Below are positions 44,275 through 53,800 of a stretch of 64,000 nucleotides of DNA, piece by piece. Source of the DNA: an uncultured Mediterraneibacter sp. (GTDB lineage: Bacteria; Bacillota; Clostridia; Lachnospirales; Lachnospiraceae); NCBI RefSeq assembly GCF_944377805.1, contig NZ_CALWFZ010000003.1, positions 62,001-126,000 on the forward strand, read 5' to 3'. Positions within the stretch are counted from its first letter, which is position 1. Every line of letters starts with the position of its first letter. The translations under genes and the position numbers were made by a program. The notes below the pieces were generated by a model. The model did no database searches. It was not told the origin of the DNA and saw only the letters and a program-made list of their open reading frames with translations.

Positions 44275-45879
44275 GTGAGAAGGAAAGAAGACATCAGAGA
44301 AATGATCAGTGCCGGGAAGGCGGTACTTGGTATAGAACTGGGGTCCACAAGAATCAAGGCGGTTCTCATTGACGAGGACAAATCTCCGGTCGCTTCGGGC
44401 AGTTATGACTGGGAAAACCAGTATGTGGATCATATCTGGACTTATGACATTGACGAAGTGTGGCGTGGAGTACAGGGGTGCTATGCGGATCTTGTAAAAA
44501 ACGTGCGGGAAGAGTACGGAGTTGCACTGAACAATCTGGCGGCAGCTGGCGTCAGTGCGATGATGCATGGATACCTGGCGTTTGATGAAAATGACGAACT
44601 GCTCGTTCCGTTCCGAACCTGGAGAAATACGATCACAGGAGAGGCGTCTGAAAAGCTTTCGGAACTGTTTTCCTATCATATTCCTCAGCGCTGGAGCATC
44701 GCCCATTTGTATCAGGCGATCCTGAACGGAGAGGACCATGTGGATAAAGTCAGATTCTTTACCACGCTGTCAGGATACATACACTGGAGGCTTACAGGCC
44801 GTAAAGTGCTGGGAAGCGGGGATGCTGCCGGTATGTTCCCGATCAATATTGAGGCGAAAGATTATGACGGCAGAATGCTGGATCAGTTCGATGAACTTGT
44901 GGCGGAGAAGGGTTTCCCCTGGAAGATCCGTGATCTTCTTCCGAAAGTGCTTCTATCCGGAGAAGACGCCGGGAGTCTTACGGCTGAGGGCGCGAAACTG
45001 CTAGATCCGACCGGCGGCCTTGCTTCCGGCATTTTGATGTGTCCACCGGAGGGCGATGCCGGAACCGGCATGACTGCGACGAACAGCGTGGCTGTGAGAA
45101 CCGGAAACGTCTCTGCCGGAACAAGCGTATTTGCTATGGCGGTTCTTGAGAAAGATCTGACGAAGCCCTATGAAGAGATCGATCTTGTGACTACACCGGC
45201 CGGTGATCTGGTGGCGATGGTTCACTGCAATAACTGTACCTCCGACTTAAATGCGTGGGTCGGACTGTTTAAGGAATTTGCGGAAAGCTTCGGAATTGAC
45301 GTGGATATGAACAAACTGTTCGGCACCCTTTACAATAAAGCCCTTGAGGGAGATCCGGACTGTGGCGGCCTGCTGGCATACAACTATTTCTCGGGCGAAC
45401 ACATCACAGGGTTTGACGAGGGGCGTCCTTTGTTTGTCCGCTCCCCTGAGAGCAGATTCAATCTGGCAAATTTCATGCGGGTGCATCTGTATACCTCCCT
45501 TGGCGCTCTGAAGACCGGCATGGACATTCTTCTGAAAAGAGAGAATGTCAGGCTTGACCGGATGATGGGGCATGGCGGCCTCTTTAAGACGAAAGGCGTA
45601 GGCCAGAGGATTCTGGCAGGCGCCATTGACACCCCGGTCTATGTCATGGAGACGGCGGGCGAGGGCGGCGCGTGGGGAATTGCTCTGCTTGCCGACTATC
45701 TGGTCAGAAAGGAAGACGGCGAGAGTCTGACAGACTACCTTAATCACAAAGTGTTTCACAACTCGGAAGGATCGGGCATGGAACCTGTTCCTGAAGATGT
45801 GGAGGGATATGAGAAGTTTATGGAACTCTACACAGAAGGGCTCAAGATTGAGCGGGCGGCTGTGGAGTGTCAGTTCTGA
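44275..45879 (+). CDS. araB: FGGY-family carbohydrate kinase, probable L-ribulokinase
   Basis: A 534-residue sugar kinase of the FGGY family. N-terminal ATPase motif [19 protein letters not shown], the [10 protein letters not shown] and RTWRN sugar-site region near residue 90-115, and the second domain's [13 protein letters not shown] and [11 protein letters not shown] motifs are all present. It is not close to the E. coli-type AraB; it belongs to the other kinase lineage that replaces it in ara operons of gut anaerobes. Phosphorylation of L-ribulose is therefore inferred from location with araR, araD and araA. Start GTG 44275 is placed by AAGGAGGAG nine bases upstream. A 19-bp perfect terminator stem follows. 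Confidence 0.85.
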   Translation: MRRKEDIREMISAGKAVLGIELGSTRIKAVLIDEDKSPVASGSYDWENQYVDHIWTYDIDEVWRGVQGCYADLVKNVREEYGVALNNLAAAGVSAMMHGYLAFDENDELLVPFRTWRNTITGEASEKLSELFSYHIPQRWSIAHLYQAILNGEDHVDKVRFFTTLSGYIHWRLTGRKVLGSGDAAGMFPINIEAKDYDGRMLDQFDELVAEKGFPWKIRDLLPKVLLSGEDAGSLTAEGAKLLDPTGGLASGILMCPPEGDAGTGMTATNSVAVRTGNVSAGTSVFAMAVLEKDLTKPYEEIDLVTTPAGDLVAMVHCNNCTSDLNAWVGLFKEFAESFGIDVDMNKLFGTLYNKALEGDPDCGGLLAYNYFSGEHITGFDEGRPLFVRSPESRFNLANFMRVHLYTSLGALKTGMDILLKRENVRLDRMMGHGGLFKTKGVGQRILAGAIDTPVYVMETAGEGGAWGIALLADYLVRKEDGESLTDYLNHKVFHNSEGSGMEPVPEDVEGYEKFMELYTEGLKIERAAVECQF

Positions 45880-45899
45880 ATTCTGATTTATCAGGATAA

Positions 45900-45939
45900 A
45901 AAGAGTCTGCGGGAAACAAATGTTTCCCGCAGACTCTTT
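45900..45939. terminator. Bidirectional terminator between araB and aroA
   Basis: AAAGAGTCTGCGGGAAACA (45900-45918) is perfectly complementary to 45921-45939, a 19-bp stem with a two-base centre, with T/A tails on both sides. Confidence 0.93.
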
Positions 45940-45940
45940 A

Positions 45941-47230
45941 TTACAGCAACTCTTCAAACGTATCATAAAATGCCGGATATGATATATCCACGCATTTACT
46001 GTCAAGAATCTTTGTATTTCCCTCTGCAACAAGCGCGGCGATGCTGAACGCCATAGCAATGCGATGGTCGAGCAGAGTGTGTATGGAAGCGCCTTTTAGT
46101 TTTCCTCCGGTGATAATCATGCCATCTTCGGTGGGGGTCACCATACATCCCATAGCCTTCAGGTTGTCGCAGACTGTCTCGATGCGGTCGGTCTCCTTTA
46201 CTTTGAGCTCGGCGGCATCCTTAATTACAGTTGTCCCCTCCGCAACGGCGGCCATGACCGCGATGACAGGGATCTCGTCGATAAGCGTGGGAATAATCTC
46301 GCCCTCAATGGTGGTGCCGTGGAGACGGCTTGTTTTCACGAGGATGTCAGCGAGTTTTTCCCCTCCCTCTGTCCGTTCGTTCAGGAGTGTGATGTCTCCG
46401 CCCATATCTTCGCAGACTTTCAGGATGCCTGCGCGGGTAGGATTGATTCCGACGTTTTGAATCAGAATTTCGGAATCCGGCACAATCAGTCCTGCTGCGA
46501 TGAAATAGGCGGCGGATGAAATGTCCCCTGGGACAGTAATTTTCTGCCCGTAGAGTTCTTTTACGGGGGTGATGCTGACTGTGGCTTTCGTACTGTCCAG
46601 CGCATAGGAGGAGTGGATATTGGCGCCGAACTCCCGCAGCATCAGCTCTGTGTGATCGCGGGATAAAGACGGCTCTGTGACAGAAGTCTCTCCGTCGGCA
46701 TACAGACCAGCCAGCAGGATACAGGATTTGACCTGCGCGGATGCCACGGGAGAGTTATAGTGGATGCCGTGAAGGCTCCCGGGGCAGATATACAGAGGCG
46801 CGCATCCGTTTCTCAAGATGCTGGAGATATTGGCGCCCATCTCTGTCAGTGGTTCGATGATCCGTTTCATCGGTCTCGAATTGAGAGACTCGTCACCGGA
46901 TAATTTGGACTCAAAGGGCTGCCCTGAGAGTATTCCGGAAATGAGGCGGGTCGTTGTGCCGCTGTTTCCCACATCCAGAATATTTGTGGGAGCTGACAGA
47001 CCGTGTATACCCTTTCCGTGAACAACAACAGTATCATCCGTTTCCTCAATCTCGATGCCCAGCGTGCGAAAGCAGCGGATTGTCGAGAGACAGTCGGCGC
47101 CCTCTAAAAAGTTGTGTATCTCAGTCGTTCCGTTTGCAATGGAGCCGAACATCACGCACCGGTGGGAGATGGATTTATCCCCCGGAACAGTGATCTTTCC
47201 CTTCAGTCCTGTTATATTGCATAATTCCAT
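45941..47230 (-). CDS. aroA: 3-Phosphoshikimate 1-carboxyvinyltransferase (EPSP synthase)
   Basis: A 429-residue EPSP synthase, joining shikimate 3-phosphate and phosphoenolpyruvate in the shikimate pathway. The substrate-binding GKITVPGDKSISHRCVMFGS opens the protein; LDVGNSGTTTRLISGILSG (residues about 86-105, the glyphosate-region loop), SRDHTELMLREFG, DISSAAYF and ELKVKETDRIETV (phosphoenolpyruvate-binding Arg) are all intact. It lies behind tyrA on the same strand with a 69-bp gap, so both serve aromatic amino acid synthesis in one operon. The NSGTTTR motif has Thr after Gly where class I enzymes have Ala (NAGTAxR), pointing to a class II-like, glyphosate-tolerant type. Confidence 0.95.
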   Translation of the reverse strand: MELCNITGLKGKITVPGDKSISHRCVMFGSIANGTTEIHNFLEGADCLSTIRCFRTLGIEIEETDDTVVVHGKGIHGLSAPTNILDVGNSGTTTRLISGILSGQPFESKLSGDESLNSRPMKRIIEPLTEMGANISSILRNGCAPLYICPGSLHGIHYNSPVASAQVKSCILLAGLYADGETSVTEPSLSRDHTELMLREFGANIHSSYALDSTKATVSITPVKELYGQKITVPGDISSAAYFIAAGLIVPDSEILIQNVGINPTRAGILKVCEDMGGDITLLNERTEGGEKLADILVKTSRLHGTTIEGEIIPTLIDEIPVIAVMAAVAEGTTVIKDAAELKVKETDRIETVCDNLKAMGCMVTPTEDGMIITGGKLKGASIHTLLDHRIAMAFSIAALVAEGNTKILDSKCVDISYPAFYDTFEELL

Positions 47231-47299
47231 TTGTCTTTTGATCCTTTCCTGTACAATTCGTATTAACTTCCGGCAGAGCGATATGTCTGTGAAGCATCT

Positions 47300-48400
47300 T
47301 TACGTTCCATATACGATATAGTGGTATTTCTGGAGAAGCTCCGCTGCCTTTGCGGAAGAGACTTCGTCGTAGAATTCAATCTTCAGTGCGCCCTCCTCGA
47401 ACTCGCGGTTATGTATAATTCCCACATTCTTGATATTGATATGATTGCTTGCCAGGATCGTGGCGATGGTCGCGATCCCTCCGGCCTCATCGATAATATC
47501 GCAGTAAAAGGCAAACTGCTTTTTGATTGGTCCTGCGGAACTGTTTGGCATGGAATCACGGTAATCTCTTGACGTTTCAAACATGGAATACAGTCTGTCT
47601 TCGTCTCCGCTGTCCACATAGGTCTTTGCCTGTCTGAGCAGGTCGATATAGTCCTCTAAAATCTGAGAGATATTTTCCCGGTTTTTCAGGCAGATCTGCT
47701 GCCACATGACAGGAGAAGATGAGGCGATTCTTGTGATGTCCTTAAATCCTCCGGCTGCCAGCGCTTTCATAAGTTCATCCTTTGTGTCGTGTTCTCTGAC
47801 GTAGTTGACCAGAGTAGACGCGATGATGTGAGGGAGATGGCTGATCGTGCCTGTGATACAGTCGTGTTCCTTATAATCCAGTATGACGGGCAGCGCCTTC
47901 AGCGATGAAACAAAATCGCGGTAAGCATCCACCTTCTCGGAGGGCGCTTTTTCGCTGGGGGTAAGGATATAGTATGCATTTTCGATTAAGTGGGCTTTAG
48001 CATTGGCAAAGCCACTTTTTTCCGAGCCTGCCATAGGATGACCGCCGATAAAGTACTCCTCCATATCAAGGGCTTTAATTTCCTCGTGTATGGAACTTTT
48101 CACGCTTCCCACATCTGTAAGGATGCACCCGTCGCTGACGAGGTCTTTTAACTGTGCCAGGTAAGCGGTGTTGCAGGATACGGGAGCGCACAGAAAGATG
48201 TAGAGACACCCTCTGAAATTATCATCAATAGAAGAGCAGGAGGTGTGAATAATCCCCTCCTGTACTGCCAGCGCAAGTGTCTCGCGGTTTTTGTCATAGG
48301 CGATGATCTCATAATCAGGATAGTATTTCCGAATGGCTTTGGCAATAGAACCGCCGATCAGGCCCAGCCCGATAAAGCCGACTTTATTTGTTGAAGACAT
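47300..48400 (-). CDS. tyrA: Prephenate dehydrogenase with C-terminal ACT domain
   Basis: A 366-residue enzyme oxidising prephenate to 4-hydroxyphenylpyruvate for tyrosine. N-terminal Rossmann fold with GFIGLGLIGGSIAKAI, the prephenate-site HPMAGSEKSGF (residues about 120-130) and helical dimer domain, then an ACT domain (from about 292, GGIATIATILASNHINIKNV) that probably binds tyrosine for feedback inhibition. I prefer ATG 48400 because AAAGGA lies 12 bases upstream; the earlier ATG at 48421 falls in that site. It heads the tyrA-aroA operon and is divergent from the EF-G paralogue. Confidence 0.95.
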   Translation of the reverse strand: MSSTNKVGFIGLGLIGGSIAKAIRKYYPDYEIIAYDKNRETLALAVQEGIIHTSCSSIDDNFRGCLYIFLCAPVSCNTAYLAQLKDLVSDGCILTDVGSVKSSIHEEIKALDMEEYFIGGHPMAGSEKSGFANAKAHLIENAYYILTPSEKAPSEKVDAYRDFVSSLKALPVILDYKEHDCITGTISHLPHIIASTLVNYVREHDTKDELMKALAAGGFKDITRIASSSPVMWQQICLKNRENISQILEDYIDLLRQAKTYVDSGDEDRLYSMFETSRDYRDSMPNSSAGPIKKQFAFYCDIIDEAGGIATIATILASNHINIKNVGIIHNREFEEGALKIEFYDEVSSAKAAELLQKYHYIVYGT

Positions 48401-48514
48401 AGCAGATAGTTGTCCTTTCATTAAGTGTTAATATGATAAATATATCACATTTACAGAATAATCTTAGCACTTTAAGGCGCAAAAGTAAATATATGTGAAA
48501 AATGAATAAAATAG

Positions 48515-48543
48515 TTGTAATTGCACTGTAATTTTAGTACAAT
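48515..48543 (+). promoter_or_regulatory. Promoter of the EF-G paralogue
   Basis: -35 TTGTAA (48515-48520), 17-bp spacer, -10 TACAAT (48538-48543). Confidence 0.65.
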
Positions 48544-48613
48544 ATATCCATGATATGCCGCTCTGACAGATGGAAAGGACGGCAGAATAACTACATAATA
48601 AGGAGGCAGCAGC

Positions 48614-50689
48614 ATGAAGGTTTACAGAACGGACGAAATTAGAAACGTAGTATTGCTCGGACATGGCGGCAGTGGAAAGACGAGTCTCGTTGAGGCGATG
48701 CTGTATGTATCAGGAGCGGCAAACCGTATGGGAAAGATTTCAGAGTCCAACACGGTCAGTGATTTTGATAAAGAGGAGCAGAAACGCGGATTTTCAATCA
48801 GCACAAGCCTGATCCCGATTGAGTGGGAAAAAGCGAAGATCAATATTCTTGATACGCCCGGTTACTTTGATTTTGTAGGCGAGGTAGAGGAGGCGGTCAG
48901 CGCGGCGGACGCGGCAGTGATCGTAGTGTCCGGAAAGGCAGGCGTTCAGGTGGGCACGGAAAAGGCGTGGGAGATCTGTGACAAGTATAACCTCCCGAGG
49001 ATGGTTTACGTTACTGAGATGGATGTGGACGACGCCAGCTTCCGGCAGGTTGTGGAAGATCTGACAAAGAGATACGGAAAGAAAATCGCGCCTCATTTCC
49101 AGCCGATTCGCGAAAATGAGAAGCTGGTGGGATACATTAACGTGATCAAGAACGCGGGGCGCAGGTATACAGGAATCGGACAGAGAGAGGAGTGCGAGAT
49201 TCCGGACTACTGCAAACCTAATCTGGAGATCTTAAGAGACTCGCTTATGGAAGCGGTGGCGGAGACGAGCGAAGAATTTATGGAGCGTTATTTCAACGGA
49301 GAGGAGTTCTCTATTGAGGAGATCCGCGCGGCGATGCGTACGGAAGTGATGGACGGCGATATTGTTCCGGTTGCGATGGGCTCCAATATCCAGGCTCAGG
49401 GCGTGGCGAATCTGCTGTCTGACATTGTAAGGTTTTTCCCGAGCCCGGATAGAAGAAGCTGCGTAGGAATCAACCGCACGACCAATGATATTTTCGAGGC
49501 GAATTATGATTTCTCCAAGGCAAAAACAGCTTATGTGTTTAAGACGATGGTAGACCCGTTCATCGGGAAATATTCATTCGTGAAAGTGTGCTCGGGAGTC
49601 CTGAAAGGGGATGATGTCCTCTACAACGCAGACACAGACGCGGAGGAGAAGCCCGGCAAACTGTATACGATGTGCGGCAACAAGCCGTCGGAGGTCTCAG
49701 AACTGTTCGCGGGAGACATCGGCGCGATCGCAAAACTTGCGAACACGCGCACAGGCGATACGCTGTCTGTGAAAGGGACGCCGGTGTCCTATGCAAGAAC
49801 CGATTATTCCGTGCCGTATACTTATATGAAATATACGGTGAAGAAAAAAGGCGATGAAGACAAAGTATCCCAGGCGCTCTCAAGGATGACGGCCGAGGAC
49901 GTGACGCTGAAAGTCGTCAATGACAGTGAGAACAGACAGACGCTTCTCTACGGTATGGGAGACCAGCATCTGGAAATTACGGCCAGCAAGTTGGCGGCAA
50001 GATATAAAGTGGAGATCGAACTTGAGACTCCGAAGGTGGCTTTCAGAGAGACGATCCGGAAGAATTCAGATGTTGACATGAAGTATAAGAAACAGACCGG
50101 CGGGCACGGACAGTACGGCCATGTCAAGATGAAATTTGAGCCGTCCGGAGATCTGGAGACGCCGTATGTATTTGAAGAGTGCGTAGTCGGAGGGGCTGTG
50201 CCGAAAAATTATTTCCCGGCTGTCGAGAAGGGGCTTCAGGAATCTGTCATCAAAGGACCTCTTGCAGGCTACCCGGTAGTCGGAGTGAAGGCGACGCTCT
50301 ACGATGGATCCTACCATCCGGTAGACTCTTCGGAGATGGCGTTTAAGACAGCGACGATCCAGGCGTTTAAGAAAGGTTTCATGGAGGCGTCTCCGGTCCT
50401 CCTTGAGCCGATCGCTTCCATAAAAGTTACAGTGCCGGACGATTATACCGGAGATATTATGGGAGACCTGAATAAGAGGCGGGGACGCGTTCTTGGAATG
50501 ACCCCGGTGGCAGGAGGAAAACAGGTGATCGAGGCGGATATTCCGATGACAGGACTGTTTGGGTACTGCACGACACTTCGCTCCATGACAGGCGGACGCG
50601 GAACATACGAATATACATTTGCAAGATATGAACAGGCTCCGTCTGACGTACAGGAGAAAGAAATCGCGGCGAGAGCGGCGGAAGAATAA
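48614..50689 (+). CDS. EF-G-like translational GTPase (EF-G2 type) with degenerate G4 motif
   Basis: A 691-residue protein with the five-domain layout of elongation factor G. G1 is GHGGSGKTS (residues 16-24; classical EF-G has GHIDAGKTT), G3 is DTPGYFDF, but G4 reads TEMD (134-137) rather than NKMD. Domain IV and V motifs are present (KKQTGGHGQYGHVKMKFEP, SSEMAFKTATIQAFKKGFME, GRVLGM). This is the second, divergent EF-G lineage found alone and not in the str operon. Its role is unclear in general: ribosome recycling, rescue or stress translation have been proposed for such paralogues. AAGGAGG precedes the ATG, and a strong terminator follows the stop. Confidence 0.88.
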   Translation: MKVYRTDEIRNVVLLGHGGSGKTSLVEAMLYVSGAANRMGKISESNTVSDFDKEEQKRGFSISTSLIPIEWEKAKINILDTPGYFDFVGEVEEAVSAADAAVIVVSGKAGVQVGTEKAWEICDKYNLPRMVYVTEMDVDDASFRQVVEDLTKRYGKKIAPHFQPIRENEKLVGYINVIKNAGRRYTGIGQREECEIPDYCKPNLEILRDSLMEAVAETSEEFMERYFNGEEFSIEEIRAAMRTEVMDGDIVPVAMGSNIQAQGVANLLSDIVRFFPSPDRRSCVGINRTTNDIFEANYDFSKAKTAYVFKTMVDPFIGKYSFVKVCSGVLKGDDVLYNADTDAEEKPGKLYTMCGNKPSEVSELFAGDIGAIAKLANTRTGDTLSVKGTPVSYARTDYSVPYTYMKYTVKKKGDEDKVSQALSRMTAEDVTLKVVNDSENRQTLLYGMGDQHLEITASKLAARYKVEIELETPKVAFRETIRKNSDVDMKYKKQTGGHGQYGHVKMKFEPSGDLETPYVFEECVVGGAVPKNYFPAVEKGLQESVIKGPLAGYPVVGVKATLYDGSYHPVDSSEMAFKTATIQAFKKGFMEASPVLLEPIASIKVTVPDDYTGDIMGDLNKRRGRVLGMTPVAGGKQVIEADIPMTGLFGYCTTLRSMTGGRGTYEYTFARYEQAPSDVQEKEIAARAAEE

Positions 50690-50711
50690 AAGGGGGCGCA
50701 GGCTCCCGGGC

Positions 50712-50747
50712 AAAAAGGCGGGAATCCGTGAGGGTTTCCCGCTTTTT
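50712..50747 (+). terminator. Intrinsic terminator after the EF-G paralogue
   Basis: AAAAAG-G-CGGGAA (50712-50724) pairs with TTTCCCG-CTTTTT (50735-50747). The conserved element copy B begins inside its 3' arm. Confidence 0.85.
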
Positions 50748-50801
50748 GTGATGGCGACGAGCCAAAGCCCGGACTGTCCGAGACCTTGGTGACCGCTTAC
50801 A
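50741..50801 (+). repeat. Conserved 61-bp non-coding element, copy B
   Basis: Nearly identical to 9688-9749, in the same strand sense and again placed directly behind a terminator. CGGA-CTG-TCCG can fold into a small hairpin inside CCAA/TTGG arms. Confidence 0.7.
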
Positions 50802-50828
50802 TATTATGCTAAGAAAACGTTAAGAATA

Positions 50829-50881
50829 TTGTGCTTTATAATCAAAGGTGCTATAATTGCTCTGCTGTTCCTGTGAACAGC
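50829..50881 (+). promoter_or_regulatory. Promoter and leader hairpin of trkA-trkH
   Basis: -35 TTGTGC (50829-50834), 17-bp spacer, -10 TATAAT (50852-50857). A perfect 7-bp hairpin GCTGTTC-CTGT-GAACAGC (50864-50881) opens the leader, followed by AATAATTTT. Confidence 0.7.
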
Positions 50882-50915
50882 AATAATTTTAACTGAATTT
50901 ACAGAGGGAAAAAGT

Positions 50916-52274
50916 ATGAAGATTGTTATCATTGGAGATGGAAAAGTAGGTTATAAACTTGCGAAACAGCTTTCTGTCGAAAACTATGATGTGGTGATGA
51001 TCGACAGCAATGAGAAGAAATTAAAATATGCTGTGGACCGTCTGGACATTGCCTGTGTGACAGGGGATGCGGCGGATGCCCGGGTGCAGAAAGAAGCGGA
51101 CGTACCCCATGCCGATCTCGTGATCGCCTGTACTTCGGCGGACGAGTGCAATATGCTCAGCTGCCTGATTGCAAGGAGACTCGGCGCCAAGCACACCATT
51201 GCCCGCGTGCGTAACCCGATCTATTTCAATCAGATCGGCCTGTTAAAGGAAGACCTTCACCTGAGCATGGCGGTAAACCCGGAGCGGATCGTGGCGGATG
51301 AGATCAGCAGGCTTCTCTTGTTCCCGGATGCCAGCAAAATAGAGACATTTGTAAAAGGAAGGGTAGAACTTGTTGAATTTCCGATCCAGAAAGAGAGCAG
51401 ACTTGTGGATATGTCTCTTGCGGATATGTATGAGAAATTTCAGATCAAGCTCCTCGTCTGTGCGGTAGAGCATTGCGGAGATGTGCTGATTCCTGACGGA
51501 GACTATGTGATCCGGCAGGGAGATAAACTCCACATAGCCGTGTCTCATCAGGAGATGGAGCGTTTCTTTAAACTGCTGGGAAAACATAAGGCAAAGATCA
51601 GAAAGGTAATTATATGCGGAGGCGGACGCGTGGCGTATTATCTAGCGGTACAGCTGTGCGCCATCGGGATGCAGGTGAAGATCATTGAAAGGGATGTCAG
51701 CCGCTGTGAGGAATTGTGCGAACTGCTTCCGAAAGCGACGATCATCAATGGAGACGCGACAGACCATGATCTTTTGCTTGAAGAGGGCATTGAGGACGCG
51801 GACGCTTTCGTCGCGCTTACCGGCATGGACGAGGAAAATATTATCACTTCCCTGTTTGCGAAGAGTCAGGGAAGCGCGAAAATTATTACAAAAGTCAATG
51901 AGGACCGGCGTGCTCTCATGGTAGAGGACTTCGGGATCGACAGTATCGTATCCGCAAAGACAGCCACTGCCGACGCGATCTTAAGCTATGTACGCGCAAG
52001 GAAGAATTCTCAGGGCAGCGCCAATATCGAGACGCTGTACCAGCTTGTAGACGAAAAGGTAGAAGCGTTGGAGTTTATCATAAAGTCCGAGACAGGTTAT
52101 ACCGGAATACCTTTGAAGAATCTGACACTAAAATCAAACAATCTGATCGCGTGCATCGCCAGAAAAAGGGAGATCATTATTCCCGGCGGAGACGACTGCA
52201 TGGAAGCCGGCGACAGCGTGATTGTAGTTACGATGGAAAAACATATCGAAGACATAGAAGATATTTTAGTGTAG
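50916..52274 (+). CDS. trkA: Trk potassium uptake regulatory subunit TrkA
   Basis: A 452-residue cytoplasmic protein made of two RCK units. First NAD-binding motif IIGDGKVGYKLAKQL (residue 4 onward) and its TrkA-C domain (about 140-220); second dinucleotide fold IICGGGRVAYYLAVQL (about 231 onward) with its own TrkA-C domain (about 370-450). TrkA rings gate the TrkH channel in response to nucleotides (ATP/ADP, NAD). It starts behind its own promoter and is followed after 10 bp by trkH. No c-di-AMP riboswitch is evident in the short leader. Confidence 0.96.
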   Translation: MKIVIIGDGKVGYKLAKQLSVENYDVVMIDSNEKKLKYAVDRLDIACVTGDAADARVQKEADVPHADLVIACTSADECNMLSCLIARRLGAKHTIARVRNPIYFNQIGLLKEDLHLSMAVNPERIVADEISRLLLFPDASKIETFVKGRVELVEFPIQKESRLVDMSLADMYEKFQIKLLVCAVEHCGDVLIPDGDYVIRQGDKLHIAVSHQEMERFFKLLGKHKAKIRKVIICGGGRVAYYLAVQLCAIGMQVKIIERDVSRCEELCELLPKATIINGDATDHDLLLEEGIEDADAFVALTGMDEENIITSLFAKSQGSAKIITKVNEDRRALMVEDFGIDSIVSAKTATADAILSYVRARKNSQGSANIETLYQLVDEKVEALEFIIKSETGYTGIPLKNLTLKSNNLIACIARKREIIIPGGDDCMEAGDSVIVVTMEKHIEDIEDILV

Positions 52275-52284
52275 GTGCGTAAAA

Positions 52285-53730
52285 ATGAATAAAAAAATGA
52301 TTGTTTACATACTGGGGAAAATGCTCGGAGTCGAGGGCGCGGTTCTTCTGATACCTGCTCTGGTTTCGCTGATTTACTGGGAGAAGAGCGGTTTTTCATT
52401 TTTGATTGTCAGCGCTGTTCTGGGCATTATTTTCTTTCTCTTTGGACGCAAAAAACCGAAGTGTACCAGGATATACGGAAAAGAAGGTTTCGCCATCGTT
52501 GCTCTTGCGTGGATTCTCTGGTCGCTGTTCGGCGCGCTCCCTTTTGTAATATCCGGAAGCATTCCCAATTACATAGATGCTTTTTTTGAAACGGTGTCGG
52601 GATTTACGACGACCGGATCTACGATTCTCAGTGAGATCGAGAGCCTGCCGATGGGAATTAATTTCTGGCGGTGTCTGACCCACTGGATCGGCGGCATGGG
52701 AGTGCTCGTTTTCGTGCTGATGATCACCTCTCTGGATGATGAGAACTCCATGCCTCTTATGCGCGCGGAGATGCCGGGGCCTGAGGCGGACAAACTTGTG
52801 CCAAAAGCAAGAAACACAGCGGCGCTTCTGTACGGAATGTATTTTGTTCTGACGGCTGCGGAGGTTGTTTTGCTCATGTTGGGCGGAATGAACTTTTACG
52901 ACGCTCTGGTACATTCCTTTAGCACCGCCGGCACGGGAGGATTCTCCAACAGAAACACCAGTGTCGCTTTCTATGACAGCGCTTATATTGACGGAGTAAT
53001 TACAGTGTTCATGATCCTCTTTGGGGTGAACTTTAATGTGTATTTTCTTCTGCTTTTAAAAGACTGGAAGAATGCGCTTAAAAATGAAGAACTCCGGGCG
53101 TATATCGGCATTATTGCCGGATCGATAGCAGTGATAACGCTTAATATTTTAAACATATACGGAAACGTCCTTCATGCGTTCCGCTATGCGTCTTTCCAGG
53201 TTGCGTCCGTTATTACGACAACAGGATTCTACACTGCGGATTATGAACTATGGCCGGAATTGTCGAAGGCCGTATTGCTGACGATCATGTTTATCGGAGC
53301 CTGTGCCGGTTCTACCGGAGGCGGAATCAAGGTCTGTCGTTTTGTGATTCTGTGTAAATCGATCGGGCAGGAAATCCGTAAGATCCTCCATCCCAATGCC
53401 GTGACAGTTGTCAAGCTCAACGGCAAGAGAGTAGGGGCGGATACGATGCGGGGAATCAATGTGTATTTTGCGGCGTATGTCTTTATAGTAGTCGCATCGG
53501 TACTGCTGGTATCCATTGACAATTTTGATTTTGCCACATCGTTCAGCGGAGTGTTGACAACTATCAGCAATGTGGGTCCGGGTATTTCAAAAGTCGGACC
53601 TGTGGAGAACTTCCATATGTTCTCTCCATTGTCAAAGCTTGTGTTCAGTTTCGATATGCTGGTCGGACGACTGGAAATCATTCCGTTTCTGATCATACTC
53701 TCGCCGGCTCTCTGGCGAAAGAAATTTTAA
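52285..53730 (+). CDS. trkH: Trk potassium uptake channel subunit TrkH
   Basis: A 481-residue membrane protein with the four-fold M1-P-M2 repeat of Trk/Ktr channels. Selectivity-filter loops are recognisable around VSGFTTTGST (about residue 108), STAGTGGFSN (about 214), ITTTGFYTAD (about 313) and ISNVGPGISK (about 430). It imports potassium together with TrkA; the genes are 10 bp apart and end at a strong bidirectional terminator. Confidence 0.96.
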   Translation: MNKKMIVYILGKMLGVEGAVLLIPALVSLIYWEKSGFSFLIVSAVLGIIFFLFGRKKPKCTRIYGKEGFAIVALAWILWSLFGALPFVISGSIPNYIDAFFETVSGFTTTGSTILSEIESLPMGINFWRCLTHWIGGMGVLVFVLMITSLDDENSMPLMRAEMPGPEADKLVPKARNTAALLYGMYFVLTAAEVVLLMLGGMNFYDALVHSFSTAGTGGFSNRNTSVAFYDSAYIDGVITVFMILFGVNFNVYFLLLLKDWKNALKNEELRAYIGIIAGSIAVITLNILNIYGNVLHAFRYASFQVASVITTTGFYTADYELWPELSKAVLLTIMFIGACAGSTGGGIKVCRFVILCKSIGQEIRKILHPNAVTVVKLNGKRVGADTMRGINVYFAAYVFIVVASVLLVSIDNFDFATSFSGVLTTISNVGPGISKVGPVENFHMFSPLSKLVFSFDMLVGRLEIIPFLIILSPALWRKKF

Positions 53731-53743
53731 AAATGTGCAAAAG

Positions 53744-53785
53744 CAGGGGCGCCGCACCGGAAAAATTTCCGATGCGGCGCCCCTG
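53744..53785. terminator. Bidirectional terminator between trkH and the P-loop gene
   Basis: A perfect 13-bp stem, CAGGGGCGCCGCA (53744-53756) with 53773-53785, extended inside by GGAAA/TTTCC, with TGTTTCT behind and A/T-rich DNA ahead. Confidence 0.9.
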
Positions 53786-53800
53786 TTTCTATTGGCTCAT

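Noticed and set aside
50786-50803. Catabolite-response-element-like string in the end of element copy B (TGTAAGCGGTCACC on the minus strand)
   Set aside because: Only a partial match to the cre consensus, and the string belongs to the conserved repeated element.
50690-50915. Possible c-di-AMP (ydaO-type) riboswitch ahead of trkA
   Set aside because: The region is short, lacks the conserved ydaO core, and is accounted for by a terminator, the repeated element, a promoter and a small hairpin.
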